From Sphingomonas sp. (GTDB lineage: Bacteria > Pseudomonadota > Alphaproteobacteria > Sphingomonadales > Sphingomonadaceae), in assembly GCA_021732445.1 (NCBI GenBank), contig JAKFUZ010000034.1:1-64000 (forward strand): a DNA stretch of 64,000 bases. Direction: 5' to 3'. The notes beneath the pieces were generated by a model. That model was given only the letters and a program-made list of their open reading frames with translations, was not told the origin of the DNA and made no database searches. A program made the translations under genes and the position numbers. Positions 28,808 through 38,266 of the stretch are shown here, piece after piece; position 1 is the first letter of the stretch; the number at the start of each line of letters is the position of its first letter.

Positions 28808-29400
28808 AGCGGATTTTTGACCTGTTGATCGTCATTGGCATGGCGCCGTTTTTCGTGCCGGCGCTGCTGCTGGTCATGCTGGCCGTGCGGATCAGGCTTG
28901 GCGCACCCATGTTCTTCCGGCAGGAGCGCGCAGGGTTTAAGGGGCGCACGTTTCGCGTGTGGAAGTTTCGCACCATGACCAACGCGCGCGATGCGCACGG
29001 CAATTTGTTGCCCGATGCTGATCGCTTGCCCCCCTTTGGCAGGTTTCTGCGATCAACAAGCCTTGATGAACTTCCCGGACTGTTCAATGTCGTGATGAAT
29101 GACATGAGCCTGGTTGGCCCGCGTCCGTTCATGGCGCAGTATCTGCCACTGTACAGCGCCGAGCAGATGCGGCGGCACGACGTAATCCCCGGCATCACCG
29201 GCTGGGCTCAGGTGATGGGTCGCAACAGTCTGAGCTGGGAGGAGAAATTTGCGCTAGACCTGTGGTATGTCGACAACCGGAGTTTCCTTTTGGATCTGAA
29301 GATATTGTGGATGACCGCCATCAAGGTCATCGCCCGTCACGGCGTAGCGCAGGACGGCGAGGCAACGATGCCGCTGTTCACCGGCACACCCGGCGCATGA
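28804..29400 (+). CDS. Sugar transferase (PglC/undecaprenyl-phosphate phosphoglycosyl transferase)
   Basis: KRIFDLLIVIGMAPFFVPALLLVMLAVRIRLGAPMFFRQERAGFKGRTFRVWKFRTM; GITGWAQVMGRNSLSWEEKFALDLWYVDN. Confidence 0.95.
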   Translation: MKRIFDLLIVIGMAPFFVPALLLVMLAVRIRLGAPMFFRQERAGFKGRTFRVWKFRTMTNARDAHGNLLPDADRLPPFGRFLRSTSLDELPGLFNVVMNDMSLVGPRPFMAQYLPLYSAEQMRRHDVIPGITGWAQVMGRNSLSWEEKFALDLWYVDNRSFLLDLKILWMTAIKVIARHGVAQDGEATMPLFTGTPGA

Positions 29401-29422
29401 TTCAGCAAATCGGGCGCTGACC

Positions 29423-30082
29423 ATGCGCGTGTTCGGCATTTTCGGCGCGAGCGGCTGCGGTCGGGGGATTATGCCGCTCGCCCGCGACGCGGCAGACCGC
29501 CGCGATAGTGATCGCCTGGTCTTTGTCGATGATGCGCTCGCGGGCCAGACGATCAACGGCCATGCCGTCGTGACGCTCGACGATTTCATGCGAATCGAGG
29601 CGGCGTCGCGGCAGATTGCCATTGCCATTGCTGATCCGGCCACGCGCCGACGGATCGCAGCGCGCTGCGATGCGCTTGCGCTGGACTATTTCTCGGTGCG
29701 GGCCGCGCAGAGCGTGATAATGGATGATGTGGCCCTGGCGCAGGGGGCGCTGATCTCGCCCTTCGTCACGCTCACGTCGAACATTCGCATCGGCGCCCAT
29801 TTTCATGCCAATCTCTACTCCTATGTCGAGCATGACTGCGTGATCGGGGATTTCGTGACCTTTGCGCCGGGTGCCGCGTGCAACGGCAATGTTCATATCG
29901 GCGATGGTGCCTATATCGGGGCGGGCGCCGTCATTCGCCAGGGCACACCCGGAAAGCCGATGCGGATCGGTGCCGGCGCTGTCATTGGCATGGGCGCGGT
30001 GGTCACCCGGGATGTCGCCGATGGCCAGACCGTGATCGGCAACCCGGCGCGCTTGAGGATCAAGGCTGCCGGCGCGCCCTAG
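29423..30082 (+). CDS. PglD/NeuD-type sugar O/N-acetyltransferase
   Basis: Left-handed beta-helix hexapeptides (GDFVTFAPGAACNGNVHIGDGAYIGAGAVI); N-terminal FGIFGASGCGRGIMP. Confidence 0.88.
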   Translation: MRVFGIFGASGCGRGIMPLARDAADRRDSDRLVFVDDALAGQTINGHAVVTLDDFMRIEAASRQIAIAIADPATRRRIAARCDALALDYFSVRAAQSVIMDDVALAQGALISPFVTLTSNIRIGAHFHANLYSYVEHDCVIGDFVTFAPGAACNGNVHIGDGAYIGAGAVIRQGTPGKPMRIGAGAVIGMGAVVTRDVADGQTVIGNPARLRIKAAGAP

Positions 30083-30104
30083 CCCAAGCGGGGGGGGCCG
30101 GGCC

Positions 30105-31340
30105 TCAGCCGGGAACCAGTCCGATAGCGCCCACCTCAACCGCCAGCGACTGTTGCCCGGTGCCCTCGCCCAGACTGGCCGAAAGCACATAGGCGTCACA
30201 ACCGGAACTGAATGCCAGCGTCGCGGCAAAGGTGGAGCGAGCGGACGGCGACAGCGGCGTACTTTGCCAAATTGCGCGTCGCTCGGCAGCCGAAAGACAC
30301 TCGACCGACCATGTAACGGTGCCGCCCGCCAGTGTGACCTCCGCCCCATAAGTCACTGTCAGGCGGTAGCTGCCCGGCCGCAGCAGCAGCAGTTTCTGCG
30401 CAACCGTTCGGCGCGCACCCGCGTCGGCAAACAGCACCATGCCGCCGGTATCGCCGGGCCGCATGCCCGAAGCGGCGGTGACCAGCGACTGCCAGGCCTG
30501 CACGCCATTGGCCTGATCCAGATTGGCATCAGACAACGCCGGCGACGTGAACAGCTCGGCCCCGGCGCCCGGAAACTGGCGGACATAGCGGCGCAACAAG
30601 CCAAATTGATGCTCGGCCACCAGCGAATCAAGCAACCCGCGTTGCAACAGTTTGAACGGCGGCGTCTGGGGCCATCGGCCCGCCGCCATCATCAGTTGCG
30701 CCAGCGCCGCGCCGTTGCCCGGCTTGCGCTCAGCCACTTCGAGAAAGCCGTAGAGCCAGGCCGGTTGTTGGGCGATGACGGGGGCGAGCGATTTTCGTAC
30801 TGCCTCTGAGCCGACCGCCTCGGTCAGCTTTGGCATCAGCACAGGCCAGCTCGACTGCGACACGCGCAACGCTATGTCATAATGCCTGATCGCGGCATCG
30901 ACGTCCTGACGGCGGACGGCATCCTCGATGAGCCAGGCATGCGCGCCAAACTCGTGGCGCGAGGTTCGCAAGGACAGCTCCTCAACGAGGCGCACCGGAC
31001 CATTGTCACCGCCTGCCGCATCGGCGGCAAATCCAAGCAGGCGCAGCGCGGTAGGGTTAAGCGCTTGTTGCTGCAACGACTCTCGTGCCATTGTCGCCAC
31101 TTCCGGAGTGGCCACACCGTCGCGGACAGCGTCTGCCAGGCGCGCATCGGCCGCCAGCACCAGCGCCCGTGGGTCGTGTGGCGCCCATCGCAGCGCCTGT
31201 GCGGCGTTGTCGAACAAGGAGACCCGAACCAGCGCAGACACCATTGCCGCCCATGCCAGCGCCAGGCTGGCTGCAACCACCACGAGCCGCCAGGGCGTAA
31301 ACCAGCGCAAAATCAGCCGCACCCCTCGCCCGCAGGGCAA
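30105..31340 (-). CDS. Exopolysaccharide-locus protein of unknown function, N-terminal TM
   Basis: 411 aa ORF downstream of the Wzc-like gene; N-terminal TM and helical-repeat-like middle. Confidence 0.6.
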   Translation of the reverse strand: MPCGRGVRLILRWFTPWRLVVVAASLALAWAAMVSALVRVSLFDNAAQALRWAPHDPRALVLAADARLADAVRDGVATPEVATMARESLQQQALNPTALRLLGFAADAAGGDNGPVRLVEELSLRTSRHEFGAHAWLIEDAVRRQDVDAAIRHYDIALRVSQSSWPVLMPKLTEAVGSEAVRKSLAPVIAQQPAWLYGFLEVAERKPGNGAALAQLMMAAGRWPQTPPFKLLQRGLLDSLVAEHQFGLLRRYVRQFPGAGAELFTSPALSDANLDQANGVQAWQSLVTAASGMRPGDTGGMVLFADAGARRTVAQKLLLLRPGSYRLTVTYGAEVTLAGGTVTWSVECLSAAERRAIWQSTPLSPSARSTFAATLAFSSGCDAYVLSASLGEGTGQQSLAVEVGAIGLVPG

Positions 31341-31343
31341 ACG

Positions 31344-33551
31344 TCAATCGCGGCTGGCAGTGCCATAGCCATAACCATAGCCATAACCATAGCCATAGCC
31401 CACATTTGCCTGCTTGAACTTGGTCAGCACGACCCCGAAAACATGGGCATGGGCCGCGCGGATCCGACCAAGCGACGCCTTGATCCCGCGCACGGCCACG
31501 CCTTCGGCCTCCACCACAAACACGCACCCTTCAACCGCGCGCGAGAGCAGCGGCGAATCCGCCAGGCCAAGAATCGGCGGGGAATCGATCACGACATGAT
31601 CATATTCCTCGCTAAGCTGCCGCATCAATATCAGCATCCGGTCGCTGCTGAGCAGTTCGCTGGCGCTGGGCGGCACCGGTCCGGCGGTGAGCATGCTCAG
31701 CCCCTTGATATTGGTTTCAAGCACAGCGCTGCGCCAGTCATTTTCTCCGGCAAGAAGATTGCTGAGACCCGACGCGTTCGGCAACGACACGAGCAGGTGC
31801 ATCGAGGGCGACCGCATGTCCCCGTCGATCAACAGCACCCGTTTGCCGGTGCGGCCGAGAACCACCGCCAGACCCAGGCTGGTGGTGCTCTTGCCCTCGG
31901 CCGGCCTTGTGCTCGTGACCATGAAAGATGTCGGCACGCCGTGATCGGTGGAAAATGCCAGGCTTGAGCGCACCGTCAGATAGGCTTCAGACAAGACCGA
32001 CTTGCCGTCCCCCAGCATGCCCAGCACCTTGTCCTCGTCAACATCGGGCACGCTCCCCAGCAGCGGAACGTGAAGCAGGCGGCTGACCTGGCCCGGATCG
32101 CGCAGCCCTTCATCAATCTGATCAAGCGCGAAGGTTACAATCGCTGCGAGCACCAGACCGCCGAGCAGCGCGGCTGCCATGTTTATCAGTAAGCTGGGGG
32201 CTGAGGGCCTGGTCGGCACCTGCGCCTGATCGACAATGGCAATGTTGTTGCTGCCAACGCCAACCACCCCGATTTCCTTGTAGCGCTGCAACAGTGCTTC
32301 ATAAAGCTGGCGGTTGGTATCGGCTTCGCGCTGAAATGTGTTGTATTGGATGGTGTCGCGCTGCTGCTGGTTCAGGCGGGTTTTGTTTTGTTCCACCTTC
32401 TGGCGCAGATCGCGCTCGCGCTTGGCCGCTTCCTGATAGGCCGAATAGCGGCTGCTGGTGACGCGCCCCTCTTCGCGCGCAATACTTGCATCCAGCGCGC
32501 TTAGCTGGGCGCTTAGCGCCCGGGCGGCGGGATAGCCCGGCTCAAACTGGATGAGCATCTTTGCATAATCGGCGGAAACCTCCGCGCGCCGCTGTCGCAG
32601 GCTGGCTATGGCCGTGTTGTTCAGCGCTTCTTCGCTGGAGCCGGCGGCGCTGGCGGTGCTGGCCTTGCTCTCAGCGGCGATGCGATCTGCCGTCGCCTTG
32701 GACAACGCATCATTCAGCGCTTCAAGGTCGGCCGCCACCAGCGTCCGCTCGACCTGGGTTTTGCCGTCAGCGCCGTGGTTCTGGCTCAGCATGACAATGC
32801 CCTTGTCCGAGCCATAATTCACCAGATCCCGCTCGGACTGCTCCACCTTCGCGCGCAGTTCTGCCAGACGGCCCTCCAGAAACAGTCGGGCATCGGCGGT
32901 CGAGGCGAACCGCCGGTCCATGCTCTGCGCGATGAACTGTTCGATCCAGCTATTGGCTATCGCGGTCGAAAGCTGCGGGGAAGCGCTCGTATAGCTGACG
33001 TCGATCAGCGATGAGCCGCGCACTGGCGCAATGGTGACGTGCCGCAACAGCAGGTCGGTAACCGCTTTCTCGCGCCCGGCGGCCAGCTTGCCCGTGGGGG
33101 CTGTTGTTCCCGCACTGGCAAAACCGGCTATCGGCTTTGCTCCATGCGCGGCAAGAAACGCCTCGCTGCTGGCCAGACCCAGCTTGCGCGAAACCCGTTC
33201 GGCCAGCGAGCGCGCCTCAAGCAGCGAATATTGTGTCTGATAAAATTCCAGATCGCGGCCGGTATCGGGCGCCTCCAGCCCCTCCACCTTGGTGACATTC
33301 TTCTGAAGCCGGCTAATCTCGATCCGCGATGTCGCGCGATATTGGGGCGTGGTCAGCAACGTCACCACAAGACCGGCCACCAGCGCTGCGATAATGATCC
33401 CCGCAATCATCCACTTCCAGCGCAGAGCCACATGCCAATATTGCAGCAAAACGGGCGCGGCGAGTTGCTGCCCGTCGCCGCCCGACGACTCGAACGGCGA
33501 GCCAGCGCCATGAGACTGCACCTTCGGGGAATTCGCTTGAAGCATTGCCAT
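31344..33551 (-). CDS. Polysaccharide biosynthesis tyrosine autokinase (Wzc-like, Wzz/GNVR + BY-kinase)
   Basis: FMVTSTRPAEGKSTTSLGLAVVLGRTGKRVLLIDGDMRSPSMH (Walker A/A'); VIDSPPILGLADS; Tyr-rich tail. Confidence 0.95.
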   Translation of the reverse strand: MAMLQANSPKVQSHGAGSPFESSGGDGQQLAAPVLLQYWHVALRWKWMIAGIIIAALVAGLVVTLLTTPQYRATSRIEISRLQKNVTKVEGLEAPDTGRDLEFYQTQYSLLEARSLAERVSRKLGLASSEAFLAAHGAKPIAGFASAGTTAPTGKLAAGREKAVTDLLLRHVTIAPVRGSSLIDVSYTSASPQLSTAIANSWIEQFIAQSMDRRFASTADARLFLEGRLAELRAKVEQSERDLVNYGSDKGIVMLSQNHGADGKTQVERTLVAADLEALNDALSKATADRIAAESKASTASAAGSSEEALNNTAIASLRQRRAEVSADYAKMLIQFEPGYPAARALSAQLSALDASIAREEGRVTSSRYSAYQEAAKRERDLRQKVEQNKTRLNQQQRDTIQYNTFQREADTNRQLYEALLQRYKEIGVVGVGSNNIAIVDQAQVPTRPSAPSLLINMAAALLGGLVLAAIVTFALDQIDEGLRDPGQVSRLLHVPLLGSVPDVDEDKVLGMLGDGKSVLSEAYLTVRSSLAFSTDHGVPTSFMVTSTRPAEGKSTTSLGLAVVLGRTGKRVLLIDGDMRSPSMHLLVSLPNASGLSNLLAGENDWRSAVLETNIKGLSMLTAGPVPPSASELLSSDRMLILMRQLSEEYDHVVIDSPPILGLADSPLLSRAVEGCVFVVEAEGVAVRGIKASLGRIRAAHAHVFGVVLTKFKQANVGYGYGYGYGYGYGTASRD
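31362..31402 (-). repeat. Hexanucleotide tandem repeat encoding a (Gly-Tyr)n tail
   Basis: Plus strand GCCATAGCCATAACCATAGCCATAACCATAGCCATAGCC; protein VGYGYGYGYGYGYGTASRD. Confidence 0.95.
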
Positions 33552-33582
33552 CCTTAATCGAAACCAGGTACAAATGCCAAAA

Positions 33583-34314
33583 TTATCGCCTGAGAAGAAG
33601 GATCAGCGGGGTGACGATTGCCGGCAGAAGCTGCAATCCGTCCTTGAACAGGCGGCGCGCCTGCGATTCGCCAACAACCACGACATCATTGGCGTAAATT
33701 TCGGGGTCATCATAGCTACCCCGTCGAATCGCCTTAAGATTGTAAAGCCCCGCCATCTTCTGACCATTTACTGTACGAAAAACCACGACGTCTTCCAGCC
33801 TGGCAAATTCATCCAGCCCTTTGGCCGTGGCCACCGCGCGCATCAGCGTCATTCGGCCGACTACCGGGTAAAGTCCGGGCTGCTTCACCTGCCCATCCAC
33901 GGTTACGACCTGGCTGACGATTTCCTTCAGGTTAATGGTGACTTGCGGATCACGCACATAGGCCGCGCGCAGCCGCTGCTCGATGATTTGCTCAACCTCT
34001 GCCGGGGTCTTGCCGGCAGCCTCGATGATACCCGCAAGCGGGAAAGAGATACGGCCGCCCGCATCGGTCTGCACCTCTTTCTTGCTCAGCTCCTCAATGC
34101 CGACGACATCGATCACCAGCCGATCGAAGGGGCCAATATAATAGGGCCTTGTCTCTGCAAGCAAATCGCTGCGCTCGGGCGGCGGCAGGGTTCCGTTCGC
34201 CGCAACAGGAACTACCCCGGTGCCGCCCGACGCCACGGCACCGGCCGCCAGCTTGGGGTGTGCGCAGCCACCAACGACCGCGCAAAGCAACAGGAAAACG
34301 AGGCGAACATCCAT
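33583..34314 (-). CDS. Polysaccharide export outer-membrane lipoprotein (Wza-like)
   Basis: VFLLLCAVVGGCAHP lipobox; YYIGPFDRLVIDVVGIEELSKKEVQTDAGGRISFPLAGIIEAAGKTPAEVEQ; SLBB-like part. Confidence 0.92.
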   Translation of the reverse strand: MDVRLVFLLLCAVVGGCAHPKLAAGAVASGGTGVVPVAANGTLPPPERSDLLAETRPYYIGPFDRLVIDVVGIEELSKKEVQTDAGGRISFPLAGIIEAAGKTPAEVEQIIEQRLRAAYVRDPQVTINLKEIVSQVVTVDGQVKQPGLYPVVGRMTLMRAVATAKGLDEFARLEDVVVFRTVNGQKMAGLYNLKAIRRGSYDDPEIYANDVVVVGESQARRLFKDGLQLLPAIVTPLILLLRR

Positions 34315-34369
34315 TTGTTATCCTTAAGCTGGACTGCGGCTGCCTAGCGGTTTCCACCCACGACTTCCA

Positions 34370-35797
34370 TCACCTTTTTTCCGCCAGCGGCGCCGCGGCA
34401 TTGGCCGCTGTCGGGGGGAGCATCAGCCACAATAGCGCAACCGCAAACACGCAGGAGAGCGACGGCGTGCGCAGCGGATAATCCCCCACGCTGCCGAGTG
34501 CCAGCAGCGCAATCAGCACCGCGCCGAGCCGTGCAAAAACAACGTCGCGGCCAGCCCGCGCGCCAGCGTCCTGGCGGATGGCCGAAATCGTGGCCCGCGC
34601 ATAGCCCAGGAACGCGAGCGCCAGCAGAATCATCCCCGGCAGCCCCGCCACCAGCAACAGCTCCAGCCAGTCATTGTGCGCATGATTGACGTAGGACAGC
34701 GTCAGCAAGGCGTCAGGCTCGTCGATCTGAAAAACCTCGACAAAAGAGCCGATGCCCGAGCCAACCGGAAAATATTTCCACGCCATTGCGGCAACGCTGG
34801 GCCACATTTGCCAGCGATCATCAAGGTGCCCGGTGCCAAGCAAGCGTTGCAGCGCCTCGCCGCGCTGCATCCACACCGTCAGCGCGGCAACCAGCGCAAT
34901 CGCTGCCGCCGCCAGTAAAAGGACGCGGCGCGGCGCAGCAGCCCGGCCGCTTCCTATTGCCCGGCCAGGCGCCTCGCCGCGATATAGCACCAGGCATGAA
35001 ACAAGGCCCAGCACCGCCAGGATCAGCCCGGCGCGCGACCCGGTTACCAGCACCAGCGGCACGAGCGCCGCAACCAGCCCAAGCGCGACAAGGCCCCGCA
35101 CGCGCACTGAATTTCCCAGGCGTTGCCCCGTCCGCGCAAAAACTGGCAGCATCGGAAACAGGCACGCAAGCAAGATCGCCTGATGGTTTCGGTTGGCAAA
35201 TAGCCCGACCGCCGCCCCATTATTGGTCTGGCGATAGAAATAGAGCACGCCTTGCGGGTCGCCAATGACTTGCAGCACGCCCAACAGGCCGCTGAACAGT
35301 CCAAGCCCGAGCAGCACCGGCAGCAGCCGGTGTTGCTGCTCGCGGGTAAGCTGCAGCCCGTTCACCACCACGGCAAACGGCACGAACAGTGCAAAAAAGC
35401 TCGACCAGCCCGCACCCGGCACCATCGCCAGCGGCCGCCACACCTGGCCAAGCCCCGCCACACGATCAATCTCACGCAGGATTTGGCGACCGGGCAATGC
35501 TCCCCAAAGCGCCGGCGGCAGCGGGATCAGATGGATCAGGACGAGCGCGAAAATCGCGCCCGCCATCACCAGCACGGGCCTGGCCTGTCGCCAATGCGCA
35601 GCCGTCAGCCCCAGCAGCCCAACGCCGCAAAACAGCACCGCGAGCGGGCGCAGCACAACCAGCGAATCAATATTCTCCGACGACCCGCCCCCAAGAAGAA
35701 ATGTCAGCGCAAGATACCCGGCCAGCGCAGCGAAACGAACCGATCCCGCCGACGCCCGCCAGAGCCGCCAATCAACTGCAACCGCCGCTCTTGCCAT
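34370..35797 (-). CDS. O-antigen ligase family protein
   Basis: 475 aa multi-TM; YVNHAHNDWLELLLVAGLPG motif of Wzy_C. Confidence 0.88.
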   Translation of the reverse strand: MARAAVAVDWRLWRASAGSVRFAALAGYLALTFLLGGGSSENIDSLVVLRPLAVLFCGVGLLGLTAAHWRQARPVLVMAGAIFALVLIHLIPLPPALWGALPGRQILREIDRVAGLGQVWRPLAMVPGAGWSSFFALFVPFAVVVNGLQLTREQQHRLLPVLLGLGLFSGLLGVLQVIGDPQGVLYFYRQTNNGAAVGLFANRNHQAILLACLFPMLPVFARTGQRLGNSVRVRGLVALGLVAALVPLVLVTGSRAGLILAVLGLVSCLVLYRGEAPGRAIGSGRAAAPRRVLLLAAAAIALVAALTVWMQRGEALQRLLGTGHLDDRWQMWPSVAAMAWKYFPVGSGIGSFVEVFQIDEPDALLTLSYVNHAHNDWLELLLVAGLPGMILLALAFLGYARATISAIRQDAGARAGRDVVFARLGAVLIALLALGSVGDYPLRTPSLSCVFAVALLWLMLPPTAANAAAPLAEKR

Positions 35798-35923
35798 TAT
35801 CGCTCGCCTGTCCCCAATGCGGGCGGGCCGCGCCGCTTATCGCGCGATCGGCGCTGCGCCCTGTGTGCGATCACCCTACACCGCCCGTTGGTGCGCGACG
35901 TGCCGTGCGCACGGACAGCGCCG

Positions 35924-37927
35924 TCACGCGGCGCAGATCGGTGGATCAAGTTCTTGCGCATCCGGCCACGCCATCGCGCTGCGCCGCTGGGCTGCTGCGC
36001 TGCTGTGCTGCGGCGCGCCAGGGGTCTCCACCGCCGCAAGCGGCATTGGGGAATGCTGAAATTCGGGCACCAGTTCCTTCAATGTCGCCCGCAGCGCCGC
36101 ATCGTCGCAGGCGGCAAGCTCGGCCGCGAATTGCCTGAGCCTAGGCTCAAGCCGGGGCCAGGGGATGAAGCCCTCATTAGCCTTCATGATGCGCGGATGC
36201 GAGGTGGGTGATGGATTGTCGCCAATCAGCAATTCCTCATAGAGCTTCTCGCCGGGCCGCAGCCCCACAATCCGCAGCTCAATATCGCCTTCCGGATGCT
36301 CGGCGGTACGCAACGTCAGCCCGCTCAATTCCACCATCCGGCAGGCCAGATCCATGATCCGCACCGGCTCTCCCATGTCGAGGACGAACACATCGCCGCC
36401 CCGCGCCATCGACCCGGCCTGCAGCACAAGCTGCGCCGCTTCGGGAATGGTCATAAAATAGCGAGTAATGTCGCGATGCGTTATCGTAATCGGGCCGCCA
36501 TGAGCGATCTGATTGCGAAACAACGGCACCACAGAGCCGCTGGACCCAAGCACATTGCCAAACCGCACCATCGTGAACTTGATGTCACCGCCCTCGGCCG
36601 CCAGCGCCTGCAAGATTTGCTCGGCCAGCCTCTTGGTCGCGCCCATCACGTTGGTCGGCCGCACCGCCTTGTCCGTGCTGATCAGGACGAAATCGCTGGC
36701 ACCATAAGCCCTGGCAAGCTGTGCCATCATCAGCGTGCCGAACACGTTGTTGCGCACGCCTTCCACCGCATTATTCTCCACCAGCGGCACATGCTTGTAG
36801 GCGGCGGCATGATAGATCGTGTCGGGCCGCCATTTGGCGAGAACGGCGCGCATCCGCAATTCATCTTGTACTGATCCAAGAATCGGGACGATCACGGTGT
36901 TGAGCGCGACGTCGGCCGCTTTGCGCTGCTCCAGTTCCTGGAGAATGGCGTAGAGATTATATTCGCTCTGCTCGACCAGCAGCAGCACCTCAGGGCGAAG
37001 CTGCAACACCTGACGACACAGCTCTCCGCCAATCGACCCGCCGCCGCCCGTAACCAGCACGGTTTTTCCGGCAATGTTCTGCGCCAGCAACAAGCGATCC
37101 GGCGGCACCGGATCACGGCCCAGCAAATCCTCGATATCGAGTTCGCGCAGATCATTTACCGTGACCTGGCCGGTCGCCAGATCGAGCAATCCCGGCAGCG
37201 TGCGCAGTGTTGCGGTGGTGCCGCGCATCGACACCAGAATTTCGTTGCGACGCCGGCGTGAGGCAGACGGAATCGCGAGCAACAAGTCGGCAACATCGAG
37301 CTGGGTAATCAGCCTTGCCAGATTTTCCGCCCCATAGATCCGCTTGCCGTTCAATATTCTGCCTTGCAGCGTTTTGTCATCATCGACAAAACCAACGACG
37401 TGCATGTCGTCACTGTCGCGCAGCGCAGCCGCAAGCTGGCGCCCCGCTGACCCGGCGCCATAGATGAGCACGCGGCGCCGATGCCCGGCGCGCTGCAACA
37501 GCTGCACCCGGCCACCCAGCACCCGCTGCACAATCGCCCGCGATGCCCCTACCGTGAGGAACAGCAGAATCGGCTGGATCAGCCCGGTGGTGCGCGGCAC
37601 CCCGACAAAGCCGATGGCCGAGAAAATACCCGCATAAAGAACGAAATAGACCGTGCAGGCCTTGAAAATCGTCGCCAGCCCTTCCCCGTCGGCATATCGG
37701 AATATCGCGCGGTACAGACCAAAGGCATAAAATAGCGGCAGCGCCAGAAGTAGCGCGCCAGCATAGGAAAGCCATTGCAGCGCTTCGGGAAATACCCAGT
37801 GATCCAACCGGAGCATATACGCGAAAGCCACGGTGAATATGCACATCGCGCCATCGACCAGCAACGCGATGGAGCGCTTGGTGATCCTGGAAAACGCAAG
37901 AATTCTGCGGCTTATGTGCATTCGCAT
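35924..37927 (-). CDS. Membrane nucleoside-diphosphate sugar 4,6-dehydratase (PglF/CapD/WbpM-like)
   Basis: 667 aa; N-terminal TMs; KTVLVTGGGGSIGGELCRQVL; TIYHAAAYKHVPLVE; ISTDKAVRPTNVMGATKRLAE. Confidence 0.95.
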   Translation of the reverse strand: MRMHISRRILAFSRITKRSIALLVDGAMCIFTVAFAYMLRLDHWVFPEALQWLSYAGALLLALPLFYAFGLYRAIFRYADGEGLATIFKACTVYFVLYAGIFSAIGFVGVPRTTGLIQPILLFLTVGASRAIVQRVLGGRVQLLQRAGHRRRVLIYGAGSAGRQLAAALRDSDDMHVVGFVDDDKTLQGRILNGKRIYGAENLARLITQLDVADLLLAIPSASRRRRNEILVSMRGTTATLRTLPGLLDLATGQVTVNDLRELDIEDLLGRDPVPPDRLLLAQNIAGKTVLVTGGGGSIGGELCRQVLQLRPEVLLLVEQSEYNLYAILQELEQRKAADVALNTVIVPILGSVQDELRMRAVLAKWRPDTIYHAAAYKHVPLVENNAVEGVRNNVFGTLMMAQLARAYGASDFVLISTDKAVRPTNVMGATKRLAEQILQALAAEGGDIKFTMVRFGNVLGSSGSVVPLFRNQIAHGGPITITHRDITRYFMTIPEAAQLVLQAGSMARGGDVFVLDMGEPVRIMDLACRMVELSGLTLRTAEHPEGDIELRIVGLRPGEKLYEELLIGDNPSPTSHPRIMKANEGFIPWPRLEPRLRQFAAELAACDDAALRATLKELVPEFQHSPMPLAAVETPGAPQHSSAAAQRRSAMAWPDAQELDPPICAA

Positions 37928-38143
37928 TATCGGATGTCCCTGCGACGCATCATGTTACACCCATCCCGCTTTCAGACTTGGAGTCAACAAGCGGGTCGTC
38001 CTAGCGATGGCGTGTGTCACAATTCAAGACAAAAGGTGCCAATTTCGCCATGACACGCCGAATGCGACGAAATTCAAGACGGGCCGATGGCCATTGCGCC
38101 GCCCGCCACGCCGGGTCAGCCTCCGGAACGGGGTACCGGCAGC

Positions 38144-38266
38144 TTACCCGCGAAGCCACCACCGCAGGATCGCCGCCACAACGCCGAGCGCGGCGACGCT
38201 CATCGCCCAGATGGCGACCAGCCATACCAGCCGCTGCCACAGCGGCCCGGCGTCAGGCGTCGCCAT
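38144..38266 (-). CDS. DUF2474-like small membrane protein (CydX-like position)
   Basis: 40 aa MATPDAGPLWQRLVWLVAIWAMSVAALGVVAAILRWWLRG; TGATG overlap with cydB stop. Confidence 0.8.
   Translation of the reverse strand: MATPDAGPLWQRLVWLVAIWAMSVAALGVVAAILRWWLRG

Noticed and set aside
31362-31402. Short tandem repeat considered as CRISPR-like
   Set aside because: 6-bp coding repeat without spacers; no CRISPR array or cas genes were seen in the window
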